A DNA stretch of 43,918 nt, taken from NCBI RefSeq assembly GCF_048548695.1, contig NZ_JBLYIF010000017.1. One strand, 5' to 3'. Both the position numbers and the translations under genes were made by a program. This DNA comes from Neptuniibacter sp048548695 (GTDB lineage: Bacteria; Pseudomonadota; Gammaproteobacteria; Pseudomonadales; Balneatricaceae). Positions within the stretch are counted from its first letter, which is position 1, and each line of letters starts with the position of its first letter. Positions 25,754-34,199 of this stretch are shown piece by piece. The notes under the pieces were generated by a model that was not told the origin of the DNA, ran no database searches, and saw only the letters and a list, made by a program, of their open reading frames with translations.

Positions 25754-26140
25754 ATGCGTAACTCCACCCTGTTGGCTCTGAGCTTGGGACTAACCCTGCC
25801 CCTGTCGGTTACGGCCGAAATGCTCAACTATAGCTGCAGTTATACTGAAGCAAGTTATACCGCACCATTTCATACAGCTCCGTCGATTCGTCAATGCCCT
25901 GAAGGCAAATGTACCTACCAGGTGATGATTGACGGCATGAGCGGAAGCGTTAATGGTGTCAGCGGCTTTTCCGTCAGCACCACCGACCAGGACCTGACCC
26001 TGAAGCGCACCGCCAAAGATCCGGTCATGGGCGGCATGGATACAACAGTGCTGACCATCAATAAATCCGATATGACTTTTGAAAGCCGTAAAACCACCAC
26101 CCCGTCAGTGACCCTGACCACCCAGGGGCAGTGCCAATAA
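25754..26140 (+). CDS. Small exported protein, function unknown
   Basis: A 128-aa protein with a clear signal peptide (MRNSTLLALSLGLTLPLSVTA, cleavage before EMLNY) and a strand-rich, Ser/Thr-rich mature part with four cysteines (YSCSY, RQCPEGKCTY, QGQCQ) that could form two disulfides in the periplasm. AAAGGAAAAGGAA upstream is a good ribosome binding site. I do not recognise a family. Confidence 0.75.
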   Translation: MRNSTLLALSLGLTLPLSVTAEMLNYSCSYTEASYTAPFHTAPSIRQCPEGKCTYQVMIDGMSGSVNGVSGFSVSTTDQDLTLKRTAKDPVMGGMDTTVLTINKSDMTFESRKTTTPSVTLTTQGQCQ

Positions 26141-26204
26141 TAAGATATCTGGGCACGGGCTTATAACGCCCTGCCCTATCTAGCCGGATGCTGACAACCA
26201 CCCG

Positions 26205-27101
26205 ATGAACCTTAACGATATCCGCCTCTTTATCCACGTCATAGAGCAAAACAGCTTCACCGCCGCCGCCGATCAGCTCAACCTGCAGAAATCCACGATC
26301 AGCCGCCGTATTGCCCAACTTGAAGATGAACTTGGCGTGCGCCTGCTGCAGCGTACAACTCGCAAGCTCAATCTGACTGAAGAGGGTCAAGATCTCTATC
26401 ATCGTTGCCTGCCGCTGTTCAATGAGCTGTCGCATATTGCCGACCAAATCGCGGCTAGACGCCATGAGCCCAAAGGTCGGCTGCGTATCACCATGCCACC
26501 AGAGATGGGCATCTTTATCATGAATGATGTGATCGGTTCATTTATGGAGATGCACCCGGGCATTCAGCTGGATGTGGAGCTCAGTGCTCGCCTGGTAGAT
26601 CTGGTTGAGGAAGGCATTGATCTGGCATTACGGGTGGGAGAGCTGGCAGATTCCAGCCTTATCGGTCGCAAAATTGCCGAATCAGAGCTTGCCCTTTATG
26701 CCAGCCCAGCATATCTGCAACGCCATGGTACCCCTGAAACACCGGGAGACCTGCCACAACACCGCTGTATTGCAGGGCTGCTAAGCCATTCTGATTGGTC
26801 ATTCTGTAACTGGAATGATGATAAACCGATACAAATTGATTTCCGCATGCGCGCCAATAGCCTGAGTTTCTGCCGTGAGATGGTGTTGCAGAATATTGGT
26901 ATCGGCCGGATGCCAAAAGCATTCTGTGCCGCACTGGTGAAATCCGGTGACCTGGTTCAGGTGCTCGACGCCTATCAGCTGCAACCGGTACAGATCCATG
27001 CCCTATATCCGAGTCGACGGCACCTCAACCCAAGGGTACGCCTGTTTATTGATCATATGCTCAATAGCGTGCATGACCATCCCTGGCTGACTGCCAACTA
27101 A
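26205..27101 (+). CDS. LysR-family transcriptional regulator
   Basis: A 298-aa LTTR. N-terminal helix-turn-helix NDIRLFIHVIEQNSFTAAADQLNLQKSTISRRIAQLEDELGVRLLQRTTRKLNLTE split over residues 3-58, then a periplasmic-binding-like effector domain (GRLRITMPPEMGIF onwards) of the DsdC/AaeR-type group. No divergent operon next to it shows its target. The 3' end overlaps the convergent gene by 41 bp. Confidence 0.93.
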   Translation: MNLNDIRLFIHVIEQNSFTAAADQLNLQKSTISRRIAQLEDELGVRLLQRTTRKLNLTEEGQDLYHRCLPLFNELSHIADQIAARRHEPKGRLRITMPPEMGIFIMNDVIGSFMEMHPGIQLDVELSARLVDLVEEGIDLALRVGELADSSLIGRKIAESELALYASPAYLQRHGTPETPGDLPQHRCIAGLLSHSDWSFCNWNDDKPIQIDFRMRANSLSFCREMVLQNIGIGRMPKAFCAALVKSGDLVQVLDAYQLQPVQIHALYPSRRHLNPRVRLFIDHMLNSVHDHPWLTAN

Positions 27102-27873
27102 AGACCGGACGCCAGTCCTCCCAAAAGCTGTATTCGATAAGGTGGGAAGAATCCAGTGCTTGCCGAAAGCTTTTCGACGGCTGACTCCTGCAACTGACAC
27201 CGATAAATTCAGGCTCTGCCCAACCGGTCATTCCCCCCATATACTCGCGCATGTACCCCCATTCACCACAGGCCAGCACCAAATCGAAGTCATCTTGTCG
27301 CTGGCAGACTGCACAGGTTTCAAACGTTGCCTGAATGTCCTTACCTTCTACGCCGTAGCTATCAGAGATATATGGCGTGTCATAGATGGCCACTGTAGAT
27401 GCCCTCTGCTGCCTGCCTTGCCAGGGCTTATCCGCATCATCCTCTGGGGTCAGGTGCATGCCATAACCATGTTCCAGAGGCGCGGTATCATAAAACGGAT
27501 TGTCGGCACCGGGCGGAACATCTACCTGTAACGCCCGCTCGCCAGGAAACAATCGCGCCGTGGTATTAGTATTGCGCACCTGTAACAGGCGATAACGGTC
27601 ACATACCGCCAGGTTACGCCCCACCACAGTGCCCTGCGCACTCGCAAACAAATGAATCTCTAACCCGACTCCGGTAGCATTATCACTGGCAATATACGCC
27701 GCCCCCTGCCGACTACTGTGATACCAGGGTTGAGAGAAAACCAGAATCCCCAGGCTTTGCTGTTGAAACTGCACCGGACAGACCTTGCCCACCAACAACT
27801 CAGCCCCCACTGCCACTGAATACGGCGGCATAACCAGCAATACTGCTAACCGCGCCAAGCAGCGTATTGTCAT
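27061..27873 (-). CDS. Exported protein of unknown function
   Basis: A 270-aa protein from ATG 27873 (GGTGGAG upstream), starting MTIRCLARLAVLLVMPPYSVAVGA, a signal peptide. The mature part has paired cysteines (ETCAVCQRQ, LVLACGEWG, GVSCRS), suggesting an oxidised periplasmic protein. A longer opening to 27984 exists but has no better start. No family recognised. Its stop lies inside the end of the convergent LysR gene. Confidence 0.65.
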   Translation of the reverse strand: MTIRCLARLAVLLVMPPYSVAVGAELLVGKVCPVQFQQQSLGILVFSQPWYHSSRQGAAYIASDNATGVGLEIHLFASAQGTVVGRNLAVCDRYRLLQVRNTNTTARLFPGERALQVDVPPGADNPFYDTAPLEHGYGMHLTPEDDADKPWQGRQQRASTVAIYDTPYISDSYGVEGKDIQATFETCAVCQRQDDFDLVLACGEWGYMREYMGGMTGWAEPEFIGVSCRSQPSKSFRQALDSSHLIEYSFWEDWRPVFSWQSARDGHARY

Positions 27874-28387
27874 AACCAATCTCCACCTGAAACAACCACC
27901 ACCGGATGGGCGTGCCGTTCTGGCATGCGTTAAAGCCTGAGATAAAGTATAGGCAATGTATAGACAAAAAATTGCCAGCAACAAACCGTCTATCCACCAC
28001 GGTCAGAGAGAAAAACGCATATAGGTGCAGATAGAAACAACCTCGAAAAACAATGCAGATCTAAAAACAGGGGATATGTGCGCCGTAATAGATTTTCTCT
28101 GTAGCAGGCGTTACCAGAGGAGCCATAACCTTAGAGAATCTCATCAAGATTGAAGGTATCCTGTTACTTCGGAATTGAGGCGCGTTGAATTAATGTGTGC
28201 CTAAATTAAGTGGTTGGAGTCCATGATGCAGTAAATAGTAGGTTAGGTATCTCACGCCAATACTGATAGAACTTCCGCAATGTGCCAACATTAGACATTG
28301 CATTTTATGGATGAGAGGAATCTACAAAATGGCAGCGATTCACCTGTGAATTTCGTGGAAAACTAAACGTAGAGCAGACAATATTAG
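27874..28387. other. Intergenic stretch without recognisable gene
   Basis: I see no open frame with gene-like content, tRNA or clear terminator here. It is more A/T-rich than the core genome to its left by eye and leads into the MITE-like element, so it marks the shift to accessory DNA. It may hold the decayed remains of a gene, but nothing identifiable. Confidence 0.5.
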
Positions 28388-28648
28388 AGAAGCTACGAAT
28401 AAGTCCAAAGCGCCTCGGCTTTCAGAGCAATTTGAAAGCAAGACAGCGATGACAGGCATGCAGGTTGCCTGTCGAAAATCGGTAACGCAGAGACCGGTTA
28501 CTCTGAAAGTCTCATGGCGCGGCCCCTAAAACAGCCATCTGCTTTGTCGGGCAGCTTTGAAAGGACTTGTCGTTCCACTGCGCTGCCTTTCGCGGATAAG
28601 GCTGATTTCTCGCCCGCAGAGAAAATCCTGGACTTGTTCACAGGCTCC
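28388..28648 (+). mobile_element. MITE-like element, copy 2 (about 261 bp), IS5-type ends
   Basis: Left end AGAAGCTACGAATAAGTCC and, read inward from the right end, GGAGCCTGTGAACAAGTCC. Both match the ends of copy 1 and of the IS5-family element at 34200-35357. TTAG precedes it (28384-28387); the right flank reads CTAG/TAGT, so the target duplication has decayed. No coding capacity. The left half contains about 100 bp absent from copy 1, including two hairpins (ACAGGCA/TGCCTGT near 28455 and a CGGTAAC/CCGGTTAC pair near 28481-28502). It ends 32 bp before the start of the DUF6498 gene. Confidence 0.85.
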
Positions 28649-28680
28649 TAGTCAATCCGATTTGCCTTGAGTTATACATA

Positions 28681-29979
28681 ATGAAACGTCCTAAACGACT
28701 TCCACCCAATTTTCGATTCGCTTTAGATCATCCGTTAATAGGCGGCAGTGTGCTTAGAGAGGTCTTACCTTTTCAACGCTCATGGATGCTGATTGTTATC
28801 GTAGCGGCAATGCTCACAGCCTTTTCTATTCCGGCGATATTTGCTTTTGATATGGCAAGTTCTAGCTGGATAAAATTAGAGTCTCTGATGGACCTTGTCA
28901 TGGCTATCTTTTTGAGCGCATGGCTGCTTGGATGGTCACTCGTACCTATCGGGCTTTCGCTGGTTTTGTTCGTTGTGTTATTCGGTAGAGAGGTGCTAAT
29001 AGCCAGCCCGGACCGTATTGAGATCGGACTTGGAGTACCTGGGTTGTTGTTCCTTGTTCCAGTAGATCCTAAGCGTGTCAGCAATGTTCGATTAGAAACA
29101 CCAGACAAGAAGTCAGGCACATCGTGGCGCGGGACGCATATAGCACTCAATGAAGGGGCCACCCAGATCGATTTTGGCTCTGCTATTGATCAAACCCGAA
29201 TGGAGGAGATCAAGTATAAATTACAAGCAGCTACGGGTATCACTTTCCCTGATAATATCATCACCGATGATGTGGTAACTGTCACTGATAGTCAGCCCAA
29301 ATCCTTTCCTAAAACCAGTGACCCCTTAGAACAAATATCGGAAAAACACGAAAAAACCGAAGCCATTGTCCAATCTATATCGGTAGTTTCTGGCTCATCA
29401 ATTCTGTTAATCCTCGCTAACCTTATTCCTGTTATTGGCTGGTGGTTTATGGAATGGCGATTAGCCGATGTGATGGTGCTTTACTGGGCGGAAAGCGCAG
29501 TGATCGGGATATTTAATGTATGCAAGATGGCGACTATCAACAAGGTAGGCGGTGTATTCCAGGGAGTTTTCTTTATAGCGCATTACTCTGGTTTTATGGC
29601 CGTTCACTTCCTCTTCATATATTCGTTGTTTGTTCAGGGATTTGAGCCTGACGGAACGGGTGATTCATTAACTGAAGTAGCAGAAATGATGTCGTACCTC
29701 TGGCCTGCAATTATCGGGTTGCTCATTAGTCATGGTTACTCATTTTTTCGCAATTTTCTTGGCCGAAAGGAATATATTGGCCGCACATTAAAGCAACAGG
29801 TGACTGAACCATACAGCCGCATTATTTTCATGCATGTCACTCTGATATTCGGAGGAGGTTTAGCGATGATGTTAGGGGATGTTGTACCAGTTATCTTGCT
29901 AGTGATACTGCTTAAGATTGTTCTGGATATTAAGGCGCACTTGAAGCAGCGCGTTAACTATAAACCGACATTACAGTGA
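28681..29979 (+). CDS. Membrane protein with C-terminal DUF6498 domain
   Basis: A 432-aa polytopic protein. The first ~110 residues hold two to three hydrophobic spans; residues ~110-180 form a soluble strand-rich part (SPDRIEIGLGVPGLLFLVP..., PH-like by pattern); residues ~230-425 hold five to six spans with NLIPVIGWWFMEWRLADVMVLYW and ESAVIGIFNVCKM, the DUF6498 hallmark. Function unknown. Codon use is more A/T-rich than the core genes. Weak ribosome binding site. The gene starts 32 bp after the MITE-like element, which may provide or replace its promoter (inference). Confidence 0.8.
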   Translation: MKRPKRLPPNFRFALDHPLIGGSVLREVLPFQRSWMLIVIVAAMLTAFSIPAIFAFDMASSSWIKLESLMDLVMAIFLSAWLLGWSLVPIGLSLVLFVVLFGREVLIASPDRIEIGLGVPGLLFLVPVDPKRVSNVRLETPDKKSGTSWRGTHIALNEGATQIDFGSAIDQTRMEEIKYKLQAATGITFPDNIITDDVVTVTDSQPKSFPKTSDPLEQISEKHEKTEAIVQSISVVSGSSILLILANLIPVIGWWFMEWRLADVMVLYWAESAVIGIFNVCKMATINKVGGVFQGVFFIAHYSGFMAVHFLFIYSLFVQGFEPDGTGDSLTEVAEMMSYLWPAIIGLLISHGYSFFRNFLGRKEYIGRTLKQQVTEPYSRIIFMHVTLIFGGGLAMMLGDVVPVILLVILLKIVLDIKAHLKQRVNYKPTLQ

Positions 29980-30198
29980 TTACCCGCAATCGGCAGTATG
30001 ACAAGGTTTGTCATATTGCTGACATCACAATATGTCGATGTCCGCTTTGTGTCGTTAGCCGACCTCTCAACGGTCAGGCACTGGCTTATTTGGGTCATAT
30101 TTCTATATGCGAGTAACTAAACAATCTATCACTCTGTCCACCCACATAATTAGGGCTTGCCTGTAAGCTTGAGTTCCAAGCACTTAATTTGGATACCC

Positions 30199-30229
30199 AA
30201 AAAAACAAGGGGGCTGAATAGCCCCCTTG
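30199..30229 (-). terminator. Intrinsic terminator after rimBK
   Basis: Stem CAAGGGGGCT / AGCCCCCTTG with a 4-nt loop, followed on the minus strand by a T-rich run (A run at 30199-30205 on plus). It is 19 bp past the stop of the fusion gene. Confidence 0.9.
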
Positions 30230-30247
30230 CAAAACATTTTATTGGTC

Positions 30248-31630
30248 TTAGCTGATCTCACGCTTCCAGCGTAACTTACGTTCGATCGACTCCAGCATCA
30301 TGCCGGCAATATCCTTACCCGTGGCACCTTCAATGCCTTCCAAACCGGGGGAAGAGTTCACTTCCAGCAATAACGGCCCTTTACTGGAACGGATAATATC
30401 CACTCCGGCAACACTCAGCCCCATACATTTGGCCGCCTGTACCGCAATCCGTTTCTCTTCAACAGTGGGTTTAATCACACTGGCGGTGCCGCCCTGATGG
30501 ATATTGGCTCGGAACTCACCCGGTTCTGCTTCACGCTGAATTGCAGAAACAACTTTACTACCCACCACAAAACAGCGGATATCCTTACCATCTGCCTCTT
30601 TGATGAACTCCTGCACCAGAATATTGGCTTTCAGGCTTTTAAAAGCATTAACCACGCTCTCTGCGGCCTTGTTGGTTTCTGCCAACACCACCCCTTTACC
30701 CTGGGTACCTTCCAGCAGTTTTACAATCAACGGCGCGCCGCCCACCATATTGATCAACTCATCGGTTTCTAACGGTGAGTTTGCAAAGCCAGTAATAGGG
30801 ATCTGAATGCCACTCTCCAGCAGCAGTTGCAGGGAGTGCAGCTTATCCCGGGACTGGGTAACCGCCGCCGCCGTATTCAAGCAATAAACCCCCATGGATT
30901 CGAACTGACGTACCAGGGCACAACCATAAAACGTCATGCTAGGCCGAATGCGGGGGATCACCGCATCCAGAACATCCAGCACCTTACCGCCCCGGTAGTG
31001 AACCTCGGGCTGCGCGGCATCCATTTTCATGTAACAGTGCTTGATATTGAGAAACACCATCTCATGGCCACGTTGCTCGCCCGCCTCGACCAAACGCCGA
31101 TTGCTGTACAGGTTCGGATCACTGGCCAACAGGCCGATACGTAAACCACTGGGCGGCTGTTTTTTCACGTGATACATGCTTTTCAGGGCATCATCAGTGA
31201 TATTTCCGGTACAAAAGCTGGCACTGGGGTCCACCAAAATCCGCCCGGCCATGGCTTCTCGCCCCAACAGCATGCGATAACCCATGGCATCGCGGTCTGT
31301 CAGGGTCAGCTCCACTTCCCAGCTGGAATCCTCCACGCCCAGAGTGGTACGAATCACGTAACGTTTTTCGGTGGTTGCACTGGAGCTTTTCACCCGGCGT
31401 TGATCAACGATAGGCGCTTCGCAATGCAGAACGGTTTTGCGATTATGCTGCAACGGGCAAACATCAAACCGCACCCAGGGCACGCCAGCACGTTTGAACG
31501 GCTCGATATTGATAGCATGCAACGAAGAGGTCTTCGCGCCTGAGTCGACCCGGGCTTTCACCGCCGGGATTGCCAAATCAGGAAAACGGCACCACTCCTC
31601 TGCTCCCACCAGCATCTTATTCACATTCAT
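30248..31630 (-). CDS. RimB-like retropepsin domain fused to RimK-type ATP-grasp glutamate ligase
   Basis: A 460-aa two-domain protein. Residues ~5-140 are an 'ATP-dependent zinc protease'/RimB-like domain of retropepsin type with AVKARVDSGAKTSSLHA (D29-S-G-A-K-T) and GYRMLLGREAM. Residues ~160-455 are an ATP-grasp ligase of the RimK type: MTFYGCALVRQFESMGVYCLN, PLIVKLLEGTQGKGVVLAET (ATP-binding), LVQEFIKEADGKDIRCFVVG, GVDIIRSSKGPLLLEVNSSPGLEGIEGATG (metal ligands). RimK adds glutamates to ribosomal protein S6; RimB is its partner in Pseudomonas. Here both are one polypeptide. GAGG precedes the ATG at 31630. Confidence 0.92.
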   Translation of the reverse strand: MNVNKMLVGAEEWCRFPDLAIPAVKARVDSGAKTSSLHAINIEPFKRAGVPWVRFDVCPLQHNRKTVLHCEAPIVDQRRVKSSSATTEKRYVIRTTLGVEDSSWEVELTLTDRDAMGYRMLLGREAMAGRILVDPSASFCTGNITDDALKSMYHVKKQPPSGLRIGLLASDPNLYSNRRLVEAGEQRGHEMVFLNIKHCYMKMDAAQPEVHYRGGKVLDVLDAVIPRIRPSMTFYGCALVRQFESMGVYCLNTAAAVTQSRDKLHSLQLLLESGIQIPITGFANSPLETDELINMVGGAPLIVKLLEGTQGKGVVLAETNKAAESVVNAFKSLKANILVQEFIKEADGKDIRCFVVGSKVVSAIQREAEPGEFRANIHQGGTASVIKPTVEEKRIAVQAAKCMGLSVAGVDIIRSSKGPLLLEVNSSPGLEGIEGATGKDIAGMMLESIERKLRWKREIS

Positions 31631-31730
31631 GTGTGACCCTCAGTCTGAAAAAAATTGGCGCAATTGAATACACTTTTCACACCACCCACAAGCGATTTTT
31701 AGGGTGTAGCGCATCAAATTTATATATCAA

Positions 31731-32588
31731 TCAGGCCACACTCTCCCATACTGGAAGCGCACTGCCAATGAGCATTTTTATACTTTCCACTCCCAGCATC
31801 GAAATGGCATCCCGATGGCTAATCAACAACGTAGGCACCGCACTATAGCGCGCCGGCAATGTTTCGAGTTTTAAAGCCGAAAAATAGGCGGATTGCTCTA
31901 CCACATGCTGAGGCAGCATGGTCATGCCCAACCCAACCGCAACACAGCCCAAAATGCCCTCCTGAGTGCCCATTTCCAGCACCTGTGTCGCCACCTTGCC
32001 ACGCTCCTGTAACCAGGCTTCAGCGCGTTGTCGATAGGCACAGCCCGGCCTGAACATGATAAAAGTGTCCTCGACAGCCCCTTCTTTCGCCGACACCAGT
32101 ACCAGCTTTTCCGTCACCACGGGTGCCACATCAAGCAACTCATGCTCTACCGGCCCGCCAACAAAAGCACAATCAAGCCGGTGTTCCAGCACAGCATCAA
32201 TCAACTCGGCACTGCTGGCACTGTTAACACGGGGTTGCAGTGTGGGATGGCGACGACGCAGAGCTTGCAACAAGCCCGGCAGACGCCCCGCCGCAAAGGA
32301 CTCCATGGCACCAATCCGCAGTTCGCCACTGGCTGAACCCATTTGATGCAGCGCCTGAACCGCCTGCTGCTCCAGATGCAACAATTTTTCAGCATAATCC
32401 AGCAGCAGATTACCGGCGGGGGTCAGTTTAAGGCTGCGACCGGAGCGGTAGAACAGACTCGCATGCAACTCCTCTTCCAGGCGTCTGATACGAGCAGTGA
32501 CGTTAGACTGTACGGTATTCAGCACCCTCGAGGCTGCCTGCACACCACCACTTTCCACCACGGCGACAAAGGTTTTTAAATTCACCAT
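31731..32588 (-). CDS. LysR-family regulator of the divergent MFS transporter
   Basis: A 285-aa LTTR from ATG 32588: MVNLKTFVAVVESGGVQAASRVLNTVQSNVTARIRRLEEEL is the DNA-binding head (split here over residues 1-41), followed by LRIGAMESFAAGRLPGLLQALRRRHP and the effector domain. The longer opening to 32660 would run into the intergenic operator region and is not used. Standard LTTR logic predicts control of the MFS gene that starts 134 bp away in the other direction. Confidence 0.92.
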   Translation of the reverse strand: MVNLKTFVAVVESGGVQAASRVLNTVQSNVTARIRRLEEELHASLFYRSGRSLKLTPAGNLLLDYAEKLLHLEQQAVQALHQMGSASGELRIGAMESFAAGRLPGLLQALRRRHPTLQPRVNSASSAELIDAVLEHRLDCAFVGGPVEHELLDVAPVVTEKLVLVSAKEGAVEDTFIMFRPGCAYRQRAEAWLQERGKVATQVLEMGTQEGILGCVAVGLGMTMLPQHVVEQSAYFSALKLETLPARYSAVPTLLISHRDAISMLGVESIKMLIGSALPVWESVA

Positions 32589-32674
32589 TTCCACGGCGAC
32601 CTCCCGGACGGTAACTGACAATTGTTCTGTTTTAGAGATACTTTGTTCTTTTATAATCAATTGTAGAGAACTGA

Positions 32675-32695
32675 TTAACCCTTATAATCGGTTAA
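32675..32695. promoter_or_regulatory. Candidate LysR operator between regulator and MFS gene
   Basis: Inverted repeat TTAACC-N9-GGTTAA, of the T-N11-A class used by LysR regulators, 28 bp before the MFS start and centred in the divergent promoter region. A second related feature is the repeated CAATTGT seen near 32630 and 32660. Confidence 0.55.
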
Positions 32696-32722
32696 GGCTC
32701 CCATTTCAAACCGAGTAAATTC

Positions 32723-33922
32723 ATGTCACAGATGCATACACCCCATGACCGGCTGGAAAAGGCCCGGGTTCTGACCGCCGGTTTACTCAGCCTGATTCTG
32801 ATGCTGGGGATTGCGCGTTTTGCCTATACGCCGCTGTTACCGGTGATGATGACGCAAACCGGACTGGGCGATGCGATGGGGGGTTGGCTCGCCACAATCA
32901 ACTATATGGGCTATATGACCGGCGCTGTGGTTGCCGCCAGTGTCAGCAACCTGCAGCTTAAAGACACCCTGTACCGCATCGGTCTGGTGGTCGCGCTGAT
33001 AACAACCGCTGGGATGGCACTGGCTGACAACATTATTCTCTGGTCAGTGATGCGATTTTTTGCCGGGCTGAGCAGTGCAGCCGGGCTGCTGATAGGTTCC
33101 GGGCTGGTGCTTAACTGGCTAATGCGCCATCACTACCGCAGTGAACTCGGCCTGCATTTTGCCGGTGTCGGCTTAGGTATCGCCTTTGTTTCCGTCGCGG
33201 TGCTGGTTATGTCCAGCAACTTCAACTGGGCTGAACAATGGTGGATGTTGACCGCTATTGGCGTATTAATTGCCATTCCCGCCTGGCGCTGGCTACCACG
33301 CCCACCCAATCATCATATGACCAGTAGCGGTCAGGCAATGGTCGATAACCCACCAACCCGCGGCTTTATGCGACTCATGCTGGCGGCCTACTTCTGTGCC
33401 GGTTATGGCTATGTCATCAGCGCCACATTTATTGTCGCCATTGTTGAACGCCAACCCACGATGCAGGGCAAGGGCGAGCTGGTATTTCTACTCATGGGAC
33501 TGGCGGCGGCACCCGCCTGCATTCTCTGGGATCATATTGCCCGGCGCATTGGTGAGCTAAACGCACTGCTGATCGCCTATGTGTTGCAGTTCGCCGGCAT
33601 TGCTTTACCGGCCATGTATGACAATCTGACTGCTGCACTGTTTGGCGCTGTCCTGTTTGGTGGCACCTTTATCGGCATCGTCAGCCTGGTGCTGACCATG
33701 GCCGGGCGTTTCTATCCCACCAAACCCGCCAAATTAATGGGCAAAATGACCCTGTCCTATGGCGTGGCACAGATTCTGGGGCCTTTTTTGACCGGTATTC
33801 TGGCTGAGCAGTTGGGCAGTTATAACCTGGGTTTATGGCTAGCAGCGGGTTTTACCATACTGGGCAGTATGCTGATTCTGCTATTACGCCTGACCAGCAA
33901 AAAAGCAGGCTATCCCAATTAA
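32723..33922 (+). CDS. YbfB/YjiJ-family MFS transporter
   Basis: A 399-aa transporter with about 12 hydrophobic segments. Start region LTAGLLSLILMLGIARFAYTPLLPVM is the hallmark of the YbfB/YjiJ group (GxGxARFAYTPLLP), followed by GGWLATINYMGYMTGA and RFFAGLSSAAGLLIGSGLVL. Inner-membrane proton-linked efflux or uptake of an unknown small molecule. Divergent from its probable LysR regulator. Confidence 0.92.
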   Translation: MSQMHTPHDRLEKARVLTAGLLSLILMLGIARFAYTPLLPVMMTQTGLGDAMGGWLATINYMGYMTGAVVAASVSNLQLKDTLYRIGLVVALITTAGMALADNIILWSVMRFFAGLSSAAGLLIGSGLVLNWLMRHHYRSELGLHFAGVGLGIAFVSVAVLVMSSNFNWAEQWWMLTAIGVLIAIPAWRWLPRPPNHHMTSSGQAMVDNPPTRGFMRLMLAAYFCAGYGYVISATFIVAIVERQPTMQGKGELVFLLMGLAAAPACILWDHIARRIGELNALLIAYVLQFAGIALPAMYDNLTAALFGAVLFGGTFIGIVSLVLTMAGRFYPTKPAKLMGKMTLSYGVAQILGPFLTGILAEQLGSYNLGLWLAAGFTILGSMLILLLRLTSKKAGYPN

Positions 33923-34093
33923 GTGGTTAACACCCTATTTGACACCTCGATAGCCTAGCGCTAGTTATCGGACGGGAATGATCAGTCGGTTATTAAACCA
34001 AGGCGGTTAACACCAATGTCCGGAGTAGATTAGCAGCCCTGATGATCGATTGACGTATAGCGACAAAGAGGACAGCAAACGGCACATTGCGGA
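33923..34093. other. Junction between core gene and integron-like region; palindrome and direct repeats
   Basis: No gene seen. It contains a near-perfect palindrome at 33948-33970 with centre CTAGCGCTAG (arms CGATA/ATCG outside it) and a direct repeat GGTTAACACC at 33925-33934 and 34005-34014, 80 bp apart. The palindrome might end the MFS transcript (no T run, so weak) or be a protein-binding site; the repeats may mark an old insertion edge. Confidence 0.45.
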
Positions 34094-34175
34094 CATTAAC
34101 GCCGCAATAAAAGGCGAGCGTTAGCGAGTCCAGCCCACAGCTTTTCGTGGGCGTTTTTTAATTGCTTTGTTATGT
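34094..34175 (-). repeat. attC-like site (82 bp), could alternatively be a terminator
   Basis: On the minus strand it starts with ACATAAC (RYYYAAC-like, complement of GTTATGT at 34169-34175) and ends with GTTAATG (complement of CATTAAC at 34094-34100). Inside, GCAATAAAA pairs with TTTTAATTGC, and an inner GCCCAC/GTGGGC hairpin closes the fold: the imperfect long hairpin of an integron attC. The inner hairpin followed by GTTTTTTAATT also looks like a rightward intrinsic terminator, so the call is not certain. Confidence 0.5.
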
Positions 34176-34199
34176 GAGAGCCTACGCATCTTTAGCTAA

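Noticed and set aside
26150..26178. Inverted repeat GGGCACGGGC / GCCCTGCCC as terminator
   Set aside because: Imperfect stem without a T run; could be chance. It sits between two same-strand genes but evidence is too weak to list.
34130..34165. Rightward rho-independent terminator (GCCCAC/GTGGGC stem plus T6)
   Set aside because: Not excluded, but the wider symmetric fold with GTTATGT and CATTAAC cores and the place behind the hsd operon fit an attC site better; kept as an alternative in that entry.
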